Positions 1 to 8,780 of a stretch of DNA of 64,000 nt are shown piece after piece; position 1 is the first letter of the stretch; every line of letters starts with the position of its first letter. The DNA comes from Geodermatophilus tzadiensis. Its GTDB lineage: Bacteria > Actinomycetota > Actinomycetes > Mycobacteriales > Geodermatophilaceae. The notes beneath the pieces are model-generated. The model was not told the origin of the DNA. It did no database searches and saw only the letters and a list, made by a program, of their open reading frames with translations. The position numbers and the translations under genes were made by a program. The stretch covers positions 124,001 to 188,000 of the forward strand of contig NZ_PVTG01000002.1 of assembly GCF_003002915.1 (NCBI RefSeq), given 5' to 3'.

Positions 1-1043
1 CCCAGTACAAGAGCCACAGCCTCGACCGGCACATCACCACGACGTGGCGGATGTCGAACCTGCTGGGCAACTACGTCACCCCGGTGCCGGCCCAGCAGCG
101 GCTCGGCCCGCGCTGGTACACCGGCAGCGCCGACGCGATCCTGCAGAGCCTCAACCTCATCTACGACGCGCGGCCCGACATCGTCGTCGTCTTCGGCGCC
201 GACCACGTCTACCGGATGGACCCGGGCCAGATGATCGACCAGCACCTGCAGACCGGGGCGGGCGTGACCATCGCCGGCCTGCGCGTGCCGCGCCGCGAGG
301 CGACCGAGTTCGGCGTCATCGACGCCGACGCCGGGGGCAAGGTGCGCGGCTTCCTGGAGAAGCCGGCCGACCCGCCGGGGCTGCCGGACTCCCCGGAGGA
401 GTCCTTCGCCTCCATGGGCAACTACGTCTTCTCCACCGACGCGCTGCTGGAGGCCCTGCGCACCGACGCGGAGGACGCCGACTCGGCGCACGACATGGGC
501 GGCTCGATCATGCCGATGCTGGCCGCTGCCGGGGCGGCCTACGTCTACGACTTCTCGACCAACATCGTCCCGGGCGCCAGCGAGCGCGACCACGGCTACT
601 GGCGCGACGTGGGGACCATCGACTCCTACTTCGACGCGCACATGGACCTGGTCTCGGTCACCCCCGTCTTCAACCTCTACAACGACCGCTGGCCGATCCT
701 CACCCTGCCGCCGCAGCAGCCGCCGGCGAAGTTCGTGCTCGGCGGCCGCGCCGAGGAGTCGATGGTCAGCGCCGGCGCGATCATCGGCGGCGGGTCGGTG
801 CACAACTCGGTGATCTCGCCGGGGGTGCGGGTCGACCGCGGCGCGCGGGTCGAGGACAGCGTGCTCATGGACGGCGTCGTCGTCGGCGAGGGCGCCTACG
901 TGCGCCGCGCGATCCTCGACAAGAACGTGGTCGTCCCGCCGTGGGCGCGCATCGGCGTCGAGACGGTCGCGGACAAGGAGCACTACCACGTCAGCGCCGG
1001 CGGGGTGACCGTCCTGGGCAAGGGCGTCCGCGCCTTCGTCTGA
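1..1043 (+). CDS. glgC: Glucose-1-phosphate adenylyltransferase, 5' end cut off
   Basis: Makes ADP-glucose from glucose-1-phosphate and ATP, the committed step of bacterial glycogen synthesis. The first complete codon is at 3 and about 346 residues remain, so only some 60 N-terminal residues (including the start of the nucleotide-binding motif) lie outside the window. The nucleotidyltransferase part shows the [10 protein letters not shown] block and [14 protein letters not shown]; the [15 protein letters not shown] block and the C-terminal left-handed beta-helix repeats ([18 protein letters not shown]) follow. The reading frame is intact to the stop. In mycobacteria glgC also lies close to the sigE block, as here. 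Confidence 0.96.
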   Translation, partial: QYKSHSLDRHITTTWRMSNLLGNYVTPVPAQQRLGPRWYTGSADAILQSLNLIYDARPDIVVVFGADHVYRMDPGQMIDQHLQTGAGVTIAGLRVPRREATEFGVIDADAGGKVRGFLEKPADPPGLPDSPEESFASMGNYVFSTDALLEALRTDAEDADSAHDMGGSIMPMLAAAGAAYVYDFSTNIVPGASERDHGYWRDVGTIDSYFDAHMDLVSVTPVFNLYNDRWPILTLPPQQPPAKFVLGGRAEESMVSAGAIIGGGSVHNSVISPGVRVDRGARVEDSVLMDGVVVGEGAYVRRAILDKNVVVPPWARIGVETVADKEHYHVSAGGVTVLGKGVRAFV

Positions 1044-1052
1044 CGGACCCCC

Positions 1053-1610
1053 GTGCCCCCCGACCCTCGCTCCGCTCGGGCCGGGTCCCTGCACGAGGGC
1101 CGTTCCAGCACGTCACCGTTGGTCGTCACGCTCCTGCTGGGGGCGGAGGCGCAGGAGCGGTTCGACCGGCTGCGGGCCGAGCACTTCCCGGCCGACCGCA
1201 ACCACCTCGCGGCGCACGTCACGCTGTTCCACGCGCTGCCGGGGGAGGAGCGGGCCACCGTCGACGCGGCGCTGGCCACCGTCGCCGCGCGTCCGCCGTT
1301 CGACGTCGCGGTGACCGGAGTGCAACTGCTCGGCCGCGGCGTGGCCTACCGGCTGGCCGCCCCGGAGCTCTCCGCGCTGCACGGGGAACTGGCCGCGGAG
1401 TTCGACCCGTGGCTGACCCGGCAGGACCGCCAGCGGCTCTCGGCGCACGTCACCGTGCAGAACAAGGTGGAGCCGGAGCGGGCCCGCGCGCTGCGCGACC
1501 GGCTCGAGGCCGGGTTCGCCCCGCACGCGGTCCCCGCCCGCGGGCTGGGGCTGTGGCGCTACCTGGGCGGCCCGTGGGAGCCGCTGGCCGAGCACCCGTT
1601 CTCGGGCTGA
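1053..1610 (+). CDS. 2'-5' RNA ligase / cyclic phosphodiesterase family protein
   Basis: Two-histidine phosphoesterase of the LigT/2H superfamily, about 185 residues. Both hallmark HxT motifs are present: H55-V-T57 (AHVTLF) and H132-V-T134 (AHVTVQNK). Members hydrolyse 2',3'-cyclic phosphates or related RNA ends; the substrate cannot be told from sequence. The start is uncertain: the GTG at 1053 follows glgC by 9 bases, but the first 22 residues are low-complexity and an in-frame TTG at 1119 sits just before the first beta strand. It is cytoplasmic, with no signal or membrane segment. Confidence 0.8.
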   Translation: MPPDPRSARAGSLHEGRSSTSPLVVTLLLGAEAQERFDRLRAEHFPADRNHLAAHVTLFHALPGEERATVDAALATVAARPPFDVAVTGVQLLGRGVAYRLAAPELSALHGELAAEFDPWLTRQDRQRLSAHVTVQNKVEPERARALRDRLEAGFAPHAVPARGLGLWRYLGGPWEPLAEHPFSG

Positions 1611-1616
1611 CCGGCC

Positions 1617-2270
1617 TCAGGACCGGCGGGTGGCGACCAGCAGGCCCGCGCCGATCGGCAGGACGGCGGAGGTCAGCTCCTCGTCCTCGCGGACGCTGCG
1701 CGCCAGCTCCCGCCAGGCGACGGTGTCGGCGTCGCGGGCCGCGCGGTCGCCGATCCGGTCGCCGGCCAGCAGGCCGTGGCAGGTGAGCGTGCCGCCGGGG
1801 CGGACCAGCCCGACCAGCGCGGCGAGGTGCGCGGCGTACTCGGTCGGCGGGCCGGCGCAGGCCACCAGGTCGTAGGCGCCGGGGGACAGCCGCGGCAGCA
1901 CCTCGGCCGGGGTGCCGAAGATCAGCCGGGTGCGGCCCGCGGGGACGCCGGCGTCGGCGAGCGCCTGGCGGGCGGCGCGCAGCTGGGCGGGGTCGGTGTC
2001 CAGGACGGTGAGGACGCCGTCGGGCCGCATGCCCCGCAGCAGCCACAGGCCCGCGACGCCGCCACCGCTGCCGATGGACACGACCGTGCGGGCGCCGGCC
2101 CCCGCCGCGAGGACGGCGAGCGTCGCCCCGACCGCGGGCTCCACCGGGGCCGCGCCGCCCAGCGCGGTGGCCCGGCTGCGGGCGGCCACCAGGACGGGGT
2201 CCTCGGCGGCGTAGCGGTCGGCCCACGCGGCGCCGGTGCCGCCCGAGTGCGGTGGCCCGGCGATCGTCAC
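1617..2270 (-). CDS. O-methyltransferase, SAM-dependent
   Basis: Class I methyltransferase of 217 residues. The SAM-binding glycine motif VVSIGSGGG lies at about residues 63-71, an acidic residue follows in TVLDTDPAQ, and the later strands VACAGPP and LVRPGGTLTCHG fit the Rossmann core of the O-methyltransferase/CmtA group. It is divergent from sigE, the same arrangement as the Rv1220c-sigE pair of Mycobacterium tuberculosis, so I take it as the orthologue. The acceptor substrate is unknown in this family branch. The ATG start gives the usual family length. Confidence 0.85.
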   Translation of the reverse strand: MTIAGPPHSGGTGAAWADRYAAEDPVLVAARSRATALGGAAPVEPAVGATLAVLAAGAGARTVVSIGSGGGVAGLWLLRGMRPDGVLTVLDTDPAQLRAARQALADAGVPAGRTRLIFGTPAEVLPRLSPGAYDLVACAGPPTEYAAHLAALVGLVRPGGTLTCHGLLAGDRIGDRAARDADTVAWRELARSVREDEELTSAVLPIGAGLLVATRRS

Positions 2271-2345
2271 CGGGCGAGGTTACCGACCGTGACCGTCCCG
2301 GGCGGGGAGCCGAGCCTGTGAGGGGCCTGTGAACGGCGACACCGG

Positions 2346-2372
2346 GGAACACCGGGCACCCCGCCGTCCGTT
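2346..2372 (+). promoter_or_regulatory. Candidate ECF-type promoter of sigE
   Basis: GGAAC at 2346-2350 and CGTT at 2369-2372, separated by 18 bases, resemble the GGAAC/CGTT promoters recognised by SigE-type ECF factors. The usual spacing is about 16-17, so this is one or two bases long. It lies about 90 bases before the sigE start and would make sigE self-activating, as reported for many members of the family. Confidence 0.4.
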
Positions 2373-2461
2373 GACGGGGTGTGACACCCCAGCGTGCCGC
2401 CGTCCCCCCTGCCACCGGTCCGGGGGAGGTCAGCGGTGTGCGCGTCCGGGATACTGGAGGC

Positions 2462-3058
2462 GTGTCCGAGGCCACCCTCCCCCCGTCCGCCGACGACCAG
2501 CCCGCCGCGGGCGCCGGTGAGGTGTGGGTCGCCCCGACGTGGGAGCAGGTCGTGCGCGACCACTCCGCCCGCGTCTACCGCCTCGCCTACCGCCTCTCCG
2601 GCAACGCCCAGGACGCCGAGGACCTGACGCAGGAGACCTTCGTCCGGGTGTTCCGCTCCCTGGCCGACTTCTCGCCGGGCACCTTCGAGGGCTGGCTGCA
2701 CCGGATCACCACCAACCTGTTCCTCGACATGGTCCGCCGCCGGCAGCGGATCCGGTTCGACGCCCTGCCCGAGGACACCGAGCGGCTGCCGGGCACCGCG
2801 CCGAGCCCCGAGCAGGTGTACGCCGACACCCACCTCGACCCGCAGGTGCAGGCCGCGCTCGACGCGCTGTCGCCGGAGTTCCGCGTGGCCGTCGTCCTCT
2901 GCGACATCGAGGGCCTGACCTACGAGGAGATCGCGGCGACCCTCGGCATCAAGCTGGGCACCGTCCGCAGCCGCATCCACCGCGGCCGCGTGCAGCTGCG
3001 CCAGGCCCTGGCCCACCTGGCCCCGCGCGGGGCCGCGGTCCCGGGGGCCGGCGCGTGA
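2462..3058 (+). CDS. sigE: ECF RNA polymerase sigma factor SigE
   Basis: Group 4 sigma factor of 198 residues. Region 2 ([21 protein letters not shown] and [11 protein letters not shown]) and region 4 ([20 protein letters not shown], then the helix-turn-helix up to VRSRIHRGR) are both complete. The start is taken as the GTG at 2462; an in-frame ATG upstream at 2381 would add a poor extension. It overlaps the anti-sigma gene by 4 bases and is followed by an HtrA-like protease and tatB, the conserved actinobacterial sigE block that responds to cell-envelope stress. Confidence 0.93.
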   Translation: MSEATLPPSADDQPAAGAGEVWVAPTWEQVVRDHSARVYRLAYRLSGNAQDAEDLTQETFVRVFRSLADFSPGTFEGWLHRITTNLFLDMVRRRQRIRFDALPEDTERLPGTAPSPEQVYADTHLDPQVQAALDALSPEFRVAVVLCDIEGLTYEEIAATLGIKLGTVRSRIHRGRVQLRQALAHLAPRGAAVPGAGA

Positions 3059-3642
3059 GCCTGCCGGAGAGCCACCTGGCCCAGGAGGCCATCGCCGCGC
3101 TGGTCGACGGCGAGCTGGCCAGCGGCCCGGCCGCGCGCGCCGCCCGGCACCTCGCCGGCTGCTGGGAGTGCCGGATGGCGGTGCAGGCGCAGCGGGAGGC
3201 CAAGGACGCGCTGCACGCCGCGGCCGACGTCGACGTCCCGGGCGACCTGCTGTCGCGGCTGTGCGCCATCCCCTTCACCGCCGAGGTGCCCGGCGGCGGC
3301 GGGCTGGGCTCGGTCACCGCGGGTCCGGGCCAGCTGGTGGTCACCGGCTCCTCCGGCCGGTGGACCGTCTCCCTCGACGACCCGCCGCAGCGCCGGGCCG
3401 CGCCGCACCAGGCGCGCTGGCTGCGCCGCGGGGTGGCGGGCACGCTGGCCGGCCTGGGGCTGGGGGTCGCGGTGCTGGCGGTCAACCTGCCCGACGGGGG
3501 CCCGGTCCGGCCGGGCCCGCCGCCGGCGTCGGTGGCCGGACCGTCCGCGCCCGAGGAGCGCACCGAGGTCGTGCCGCCGGTGGTGCGCACGCTGACCGGC
3601 CCGTCGTCGGCCGACACGGCCGCGCAGGGCGGCACGCCCTGA
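3055..3642 (+). CDS. rseA: Anti-sigma factor RseA (zinc-associated type)
   Basis: Membrane-tethered regulator of 195 residues. The GTG at 3055 overlaps the sigE stop (GTGA), so the two are translationally coupled. The N-terminal domain carries the HxxxCxxC zinc-anti-sigma signature (HLAGCWEC), which in this family binds the sigma factor and can sense thiol oxidation. A single hydrophobic segment ([17 protein letters not shown]) follows, then a Pro/Ser/Thr-rich tail predicted to lie outside the membrane. It should hold SigE inactive until envelope stress. Only the motif, membrane segment and context are seen; the partner is inferred. Confidence 0.9.
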   Translation: MSLPESHLAQEAIAALVDGELASGPAARAARHLAGCWECRMAVQAQREAKDALHAAADVDVPGDLLSRLCAIPFTAEVPGGGGLGSVTAGPGQLVVTGSSGRWTVSLDDPPQRRAAPHQARWLRRGVAGTLAGLGLGVAVLAVNLPDGGPVRPGPPPASVAGPSAPEERTEVVPPVVRTLTGPSSADTAAQGGTP

Positions 3643-3709
3643 CCGGCGGCCCGGGCGGCCGCCCGGCGTGCTGCCGCGCGCCGTCCGGTCCGGGGAGGAC
3701 CCTGTACCC

Positions 3710-5293
3710 GTGACGTCCCCTGATGCCCGGGAGCCCGGGGCTCCCGACGCCGGGAGCGCCGGTGACGGCACGCCCGACGCCGCGGAGGCCGCGGGGTTCG
3801 CCCGGCCCACCGGCGCCACCGGCCCGTTCGACCCGCCCGAGCGCGCCCGGCCCGCCGTCGTCGCCCCGCCGCCGCCCAGCCCGGCCCAGCAGGCGGCGTT
3901 CGGGCGTCCGGCCGCCGTCGCCGGGAGCTTCGCCGGCGACCGGCCGTCGCCGCCCGCGCGGCCGGTCCTCCCGCCGCCGCCCGAGGCCGTGCTGCGCGCC
4001 TTCCGCGCGCCGGCCGGGCAGGCCGGTCTGCAGGAGCCGCCCGGTGGCCGGCCCGGCCGCCGGCGCACCTCGGCCGGCCCGTGGTGGAAGCCCGACGCGA
4101 GGAGCGACCCCTGGCGCGACCCGCACGCCCCGGCCGCGCTCACCGGGCCGGCGGTCTTCGAGGAGGAGTCCGCGCAGGAGGGCCCGGTCGTCGTCGACCG
4201 CAAGGGCCGCCGGAAGCTGCGGCTGCGCGACCTGACGGTGCGCCTCGCGGCCCTGGTGGTGCTGGCGGTGCTGCTGGCCGGCGTGCTCGGCGGCGGCGTC
4301 GGCTACCTGCTGACCCGCGAGGCGTCCGAGACCCCGCTGCTGGCGCCGGGCACCACGCTGTCGGAGACCGACGACGCGGTGACCCGCGAGGCCGGCTCGG
4401 TGTCCGACATCGCCGCCGACGTCGCCCCGGCCGTCGTGTCGATCGAGGTGCGCATCGGCGAGGTGGGGGCCACCGGGTCCGGCGTCGTCGTCGACGGCGA
4501 GGGCGGCTACATCGTCACCAACAACCACGTCGTGTCCGGTGCCGACGGCGTCGACGGCGCCGAGATCCGCGCGGTGTTCAGCGACGGCACCGGTTCCGAG
4601 GCGCGCATCGTGGGCCGCGACCCGGCCAGCGACATCGCCGTCGTCAAGGTGGAGCGGCCCGGCCTGGTCACCGCCTCCCTGGGCAGCGTCGACGACGTCG
4701 TGGTCGGCGACCCCGTCGTCGCCATCGGCTCGCCGCTCGGCCTGGCCGGCACCGTGACCAGCGGCATCGTCAGCGCCCTCGACCGGCCGGTGCGGCTGGC
4801 GGGGGAGGGCAGCGACACCAACGCCGTGATCAGCGCCGTGCAGACCGACGCACCGATCAACCCGGGCAACTCCGGCGGCGCGCTGGTCGACGCCACCGGC
4901 GCGGTCATCGGCATCAACACCGCGATCGCCTCGCTGGGCGGTGGCAGCGTCGGCCTGGGCTTCGCCATCCCCATCGACACCGCCCGCGGCATCGCCGAGC
5001 AGCTCATCGCCACCGGCAGCGCGGTGCACGCCTCGCTCGGGGTCAGCACCCGGTCGGTCACCGACGGCGCCCGCAACGGCGCGCTGGTGCTGAACGTCGA
5101 GCCGGGCAGCGCCGCGGCCGAGGCCGGCGTCCAGGAGCAGGACGTGGTGATCCGGGTCGACGACCAGGAGGTCGGCAGCTCCGAGGAGCTCGTCGTCGCC
5201 GTCGACTCCCACCGGCCCGGCGACGTCGTCACGCTGGAGCTGATCCGCGGCGGGTCCTCCACCACGGTGCAGGCCACGCTCGACCAGGCGTAG
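3710..5293 (+). CDS. htrA: HtrA/DegP-like trypsin-type serine protease with PDZ domain
   Basis: Membrane-anchored envelope-quality protease of about 527 residues. I chose the GTG at 3710, which has GGGGAGGA about 11 bases upstream; an ATG at 3668 is possible. A long Pro/Ala-rich cytoplasmic stretch leads to one membrane segment at about 175-200. The trypsin fold follows with catalytic His273 (TNNHVV), Asp308 (SDIAVVKV) and Ser388 (GNSGGALVD), then one PDZ domain (about 430-525, starting near SLGVSTRSVTDGARNGALVL). Its place after sigE-rseA fits a target or partner of the SigE response. Confidence 0.93.
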   Translation: MTSPDAREPGAPDAGSAGDGTPDAAEAAGFARPTGATGPFDPPERARPAVVAPPPPSPAQQAAFGRPAAVAGSFAGDRPSPPARPVLPPPPEAVLRAFRAPAGQAGLQEPPGGRPGRRRTSAGPWWKPDARSDPWRDPHAPAALTGPAVFEEESAQEGPVVVDRKGRRKLRLRDLTVRLAALVVLAVLLAGVLGGGVGYLLTREASETPLLAPGTTLSETDDAVTREAGSVSDIAADVAPAVVSIEVRIGEVGATGSGVVVDGEGGYIVTNNHVVSGADGVDGAEIRAVFSDGTGSEARIVGRDPASDIAVVKVERPGLVTASLGSVDDVVVGDPVVAIGSPLGLAGTVTSGIVSALDRPVRLAGEGSDTNAVISAVQTDAPINPGNSGGALVDATGAVIGINTAIASLGGGSVGLGFAIPIDTARGIAEQLIATGSAVHASLGVSTRSVTDGARNGALVLNVEPGSAAAEAGVQEQDVVIRVDDQEVGSSEELVVAVDSHRPGDVVTLELIRGGSSTTVQATLDQA

Positions 5294-5354
5294 TGCGGCC
5301 GGGCACCGCCCGGCAGCACCTACGCTGGCGGAGGACGGGAGAGGGGAGCGGCGC

Positions 5355-5747
5355 GTGTTCGACTCGATCGGCTGGGGCGAGATCGTCGTCCTCGCCCTGG
5401 CCGCGCTGTTCATCTTCGGGCCCGAGCGGCTGCCCACCCTGGCGAAGGACGCCGCGAGCGGGCTCAAGCGGGTCCGGGGGGCGCTGACCGGGGTGCGGGC
5501 GCAGGTCGACGAGTCCCTCGGCGACGAGTTCGCCGGCCTGCGCGACCTCGACCTGCGGAAGTACCACCCCAAGACGTTCATCCGGACGCAGCTGTTCGAG
5601 GACGAGTTCGACGCCCCGCCGGTGCGCCGCGGCAGCGCCACCCGGGCCACCGGGGCCACCGCCGCCGGGCTCGTGCCGTCGGGCAGCGACCTCGTGCGCC
5701 AGCCCGACCGCACCACCCCGCCGCCCTTCGACGTCGACGCGACGTAG
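5355..5747 (+). CDS. tatB: Twin-arginine translocase subunit TatB
   Basis: Membrane component of the Tat export receptor, 130 residues. The N-terminal hydrophobic helix ends in the FGPERLPTLAKDAA hinge and is followed by a long charged amphipathic helix (LKRVRGALTGVRAQVDESL), the TatA/B plan. The length, the Glu near position 8 (GWGE) and the position after htrA favour TatB over TatA. The start is GTG, preceded by a GAGGGGAG ribosome site. Confidence 0.93.
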   Translation: MFDSIGWGEIVVLALAALFIFGPERLPTLAKDAASGLKRVRGALTGVRAQVDESLGDEFAGLRDLDLRKYHPKTFIRTQLFEDEFDAPPVRRGSATRATGATAAGLVPSGSDLVRQPDRTTPPPFDVDAT

Positions 5748-6011
5748 TCGCCCACCTCGGATCGCCGAACCGGTCCTGCTGCCCTCGTCGCGGTGCTCTC
5801 CCTCGCCGGCACCCGGCCGTGGGAGGTCCCTCACGCCCTCCGAGCCGGCGGCTGTCGAGTGCACGTCCCCCGACGCAACGGAGCTCCGGGCCGGTGGTTG
5901 CCTCGGCCGGCAGGTGCGGGAGGCAGCCGCGCGACGCACCTCCTTGCCCCGGGGTGGGGGTCGGAGGACAGTCGGGCACTCGAGATCCTCCGCGCCGGGG
6001 AGGTGCACGCG

Positions 6012-6320
6012 GTGTTCGCTCGAGTGACCACCTACGAAGGTCCGGCGGATCGGCCGGACGCCGATGAGCAGACCCAGGCCGGGTTCATCTCGAGAGTGCT
6101 GCAGATGGACGGTTGCGAGGGCGTCATCGGCATGGTCGACCGGCACAACGGCAGGGTGCTGACCGTGACGCTGTGGCATGACGAGGCAGCCCTCCGTGCA
6201 TCGGAGGAGGCGGCCGACCAGGTCAGGGCCGACGCCGCCGAGGCAGGCGGCGCGGCCGTCGCAGACGTCGAGCGCTTCGAGGTGACGACCTTCGAGGTGC
6301 GTTCGGCGGCGAACGCCTGA
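6012..6320 (+). CDS. Small antibiotic-biosynthesis-monooxygenase-like (ABM) protein
   Basis: A protein of 102 residues read from the GTG at 6012, which has GGGGAGGT eight bases upstream; longer upstream readings lack coding character. It starts with a beta strand (VFARVTTYEG) and contains GFISRVLQMDGCEGVIGMVDR and VLTVTLWHDEAALRASEEAA, the ferredoxin-like dimeric alpha/beta-barrel pattern of ABM proteins. No catalytic residues can be assigned. With the next two genes it interrupts the tatB-mrp neighbourhood seen in mycobacteria, and its codon use is slightly less extreme than that of its neighbours. Confidence 0.7.
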   Translation: MFARVTTYEGPADRPDADEQTQAGFISRVLQMDGCEGVIGMVDRHNGRVLTVTLWHDEAALRASEEAADQVRADAAEAGGAAVADVERFEVTTFEVRSAANA

Positions 6321-6404
6321 GCAGCGACCCGGACCTGCCGGCCAGGCCGAGGGGAGGACCTGAGCCACTTCAGGACGGACGTCCTCGAGGCCGACACTGC
6401 TGCC

Positions 6405-6782
6405 ATGACGGAAGCGCGGGTGGGCCTCGAGCAGCTCGTGGTCGACTTCTTCGGGCGCGTGCGGGCGGGTGACCGGGTCGGCGCACGGGCCCTGTGGGCC
6501 CCGGACGCCGTCTGGCACATCACCGGCAGCCACCACCTGACGGGTGACCACCGGATCGACGCGTACCTGGACCTGCTCGGCGAGTGGTTCCGGGACCACC
6601 CCGACTACCGGGGGGAGTGGGTCTCGTCCCAGAGCCACGGGGACGACTTCGTCGTGGTCCACGCGCGCACGACCGGCGGGGACAGACCGGGGACGGCGAC
6701 CGTCCTCCTGGTCTATCGGGTCGCGGACGGCCTGCTGCAGGAAGGCTGGGCTCTCTTCGCCGATCCGCGCTACCCGGCCTGA
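6405..6782 (+). CDS. SnoaL-like / NTF2-fold protein
   Basis: 125 residues, cone-shaped alpha+beta NTF2 fold: an N-terminal helix (QLVVDFFGRVRAGDRVGARAL), the strand ALWAPDAVWHITGSHHLTGD, a second helix (DAYLDLLGEWFRDH) and C-terminal strands (FVVVHARTTGG, TVLLVYRVADGLLQEGWALF). Members include ketosteroid-isomerase-like enzymes, polyketide cyclases and non-catalytic binding proteins, so no reaction can be assigned. It lies between the ABM-like gene and a small membrane protein on the same strand. Confidence 0.75.
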   Translation: MTEARVGLEQLVVDFFGRVRAGDRVGARALWAPDAVWHITGSHHLTGDHRIDAYLDLLGEWFRDHPDYRGEWVSSQSHGDDFVVVHARTTGGDRPGTATVLLVYRVADGLLQEGWALFADPRYPA

Positions 6783-6817
6783 CGCCCGCAGCGGACCCGA
6801 CCCTCCGGGAGAGCTCG

Positions 6818-7231
6818 ATGAGGCGGTCGAACCTCCTCCTCCTGTCGTTGCCGGTGGTCGCGCTCGTCCTGTTCGCGGTCCCCGCCCGGTTCGAGGGCCC
6901 CGTCCTCATCCCCATCAGCCCTGGCCACGGGCTGTCCCTCGTGGACCTCGCGGCGGTCGTCCCGCTGGTCGCCGCAGTGGTCGTCCTCGCGGTGTCCCTC
7001 GTGAGGAGGCGCGCCCGACTCGAGAGCACGATGCGCCACCGGCCGTGGACGGCGGCCGCGGTGCTCTGCGCCGGGGGCCTCGGTCTGGGACTGCTCCTCG
7101 CGTCGGTGTTCCCGTTGTTCTGGTGGTGGGCGGTGGGGGCGGCCCTCGTCACCGTGACGCTCATCCTGGCGGCGCTCGCCGCTGCGAGGGACATCCGCGG
7201 ACGACGGCTCGGTGCGCACGGCCCGAGGTGA
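6818..7231 (+). CDS. Small membrane protein with four predicted helices, function unknown
   Basis: 137 residues from the ATG at 6818 (GGGAGAG just upstream). Four hydrophobic stretches are visible: LLLLSLPVVALVLFAVP, LVDLAAVVPLVAAVVVLAV, AAVLCAGGLGLGLLLASVF and AVGAALVTVTLILAALAAA, with RRRAR in the loop after the second. I do not recognise a family. The gene ends before a strong convergent terminator, so it closes the three-gene accessory group that begins at 6012. Confidence 0.6.
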   Translation: MRRSNLLLLSLPVVALVLFAVPARFEGPVLIPISPGHGLSLVDLAAVVPLVAAVVVLAVSLVRRRARLESTMRHRPWTAAAVLCAGGLGLGLLLASVFPLFWWWAVGAALVTVTLILAALAAARDIRGRRLGAHGPR

Positions 7232-7350
7232 TCCGGGTCCTCCCGGGCGACCGGACGGGACCCGCCCCGGCGCCGCCCGTCCGTGGCGGCGCCTCCAGGG
7301 ACACCGGGAGAGCGCCACGAGGAGCTCCGCGGGACGGCCCCCGGTCAGCC

Positions 7351-7386
7351 GAACGGCCCGGCTCCCCGAGGGGAGCCGGGCCGTTC
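7351..7386. terminator. Perfect bidirectional hairpin terminator
   Basis: Sixteen-base-pair stem (GAACGGCCCGGCTCCC pairing with GGGAGCCGGGCCGTTC) around the 4-base loop CGAG. It lies between the convergent ends of the membrane-protein gene and mrp and can serve both strands. It has no U-tract, as is common in high-GC actinobacteria. Confidence 0.8.
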
Positions 7387-7398
7387 GGCGTCAGGACG

Positions 7399-8559
7399 TC
7401 AGCGGCGGACGGGGGTGAGCCCCAGCGACCGGCCCGACAGCCCGCGGGAGCGGACGGCGAGCGAGTCGGCCACCGCCGTCAGCGCCCGGGCGGCCGCCGA
7501 CTCGGGCTCGGCGAGGACGATCGGCGCACCGGCGTCGCCGGCCTCGCGCAGGCGGGTGTCGAGCGGGATCTGGCCCAGCAGCGGCACCGGGGCGCCCAGC
7601 GTGCGGGTCAGGGCGTCGGAGACCGTCTGGCCGCCACCGGAGCCGAAGACCTCCATGCGGGAGCCGTCGGGCAGCTCCAGCCACGACATGTTCTCGATGA
7701 CGCCGACCACCTGCTGGTGGGTCTGGGTGGCGATCGCGCCGGCCCGCTCGGCCACCTCGGCGGCGGCCTGCTGCGGCGTGGTCACCACGAGGATCTCGGC
7801 GTTGGGCAGCAGCTGGGCGATCGAGATCGCGACGTCACCGGTGCCGGGCGGCAGGTCCAGCAGCAGGACGTCGAGGTCGCCCCACCACACGTCGGCGAGG
7901 AACTGCTGCAGCGCGCGGTGCAGCATCGGGCCGCGCCACACGACCGGGGTGTTGCCCGGGGTGAACATGCCGATCGAGATGACCTTCACGCCCATCGACT
8001 GCGGCGGCATGATCATGTTGTCGACCTGCGTCGGCTTGTCCTCGACGCCGAGCATGCGCGGCACCGAGTGGCCGTAGATGTCGGCGTCCACGACGCCGAC
8101 CGACAGGCCCCGCCGGGCCAGGGACGCGGCCAGGTTCACCGTGACCGACGACTTGCCGACGCCGCCCTTGCCGGAGGCGACCGCGTAGACGCGGGTCAGC
8201 GAGCCGGGCTGGGCGAAGGGGATGACCGGCTCGGCGGCGTCGGTCCCGCGGACGGTCTTGCGCAGCTCGGCGCGCTGCGCGTCGTCCATCACGTCCAGGC
8301 CGACCTGCACCGAGGTCACCCCGGGGACGGCGGACACCGCGGTGGTGACCCGGTTGGTGATCGTCTCGCGCATCGGGCAGCCGGCCACGGTGAGGTAGAC
8401 CTCGACGCGCACGGCGCCCGGGTCGCCCCCGACGCCGATCTGCACGTCCTTGACCATGCCGAGGTCGGTCAGCGGGCGGTTGATCTCGGGGTCCTGGACG
8501 GTGGCCAGAGCGGCGTTGACGGCGTCGAGCGCCGGCGAGCCGGTCAGCGTGTCGGACAT
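7399..8559 (-). CDS. mrp: Mrp/ApbC/NBP35-type iron-sulphur carrier ATPase
   Basis: Cytoplasmic P-loop ATPase of 386 residues thought to carry or insert Fe-S clusters. The ATG at 8559 has GAAGGAG about 10 bases upstream. An N-terminal DUF59/MIP18-like domain (with the CP of AGCPMRE near 61) leads to the deviant Walker A GKGGVGKS at 130-137, VVDADIYGHS and LLLDLPPGTGD. The C-terminal CxxC that binds the bridging cluster in many Mrp proteins is absent: the stretch after GVIENMSW reads LELPDGSRMEVFGSGGG. Mycobacterial mrp lies in the same neighbourhood. Confidence 0.92.
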   Translation of the reverse strand: MSDTLTGSPALDAVNAALATVQDPEINRPLTDLGMVKDVQIGVGGDPGAVRVEVYLTVAGCPMRETITNRVTTAVSAVPGVTSVQVGLDVMDDAQRAELRKTVRGTDAAEPVIPFAQPGSLTRVYAVASGKGGVGKSSVTVNLAASLARRGLSVGVVDADIYGHSVPRMLGVEDKPTQVDNMIMPPQSMGVKVISIGMFTPGNTPVVWRGPMLHRALQQFLADVWWGDLDVLLLDLPPGTGDVAISIAQLLPNAEILVVTTPQQAAAEVAERAGAIATQTHQQVVGVIENMSWLELPDGSRMEVFGSGGGQTVSDALTRTLGAPVPLLGQIPLDTRLREAGDAGAPIVLAEPESAAARALTAVADSLAVRSRGLSGRSLGLTPVRR

Positions 8560-8780
8560 GGGTGCGTGTGTCTCCTTCGACGGGGGGACCCGACCGCGGC
8601 CCGCCGCGCGCAGCGGCGTCCTGCGATCCGGGCCACCTGCCACTGTACGGCGGTCGGCACCGGGGTCCGCCCGGCTCCGGGGTGATGTGCTGCGCAGTCC
8701 TGCCTGGTGGAACGCCTGCGCCCGCGCGTCGCTTCCCGTGCCGCCGGGGCCGCCCGCCGCGGTCGGTAGCGTCGGGTGCC

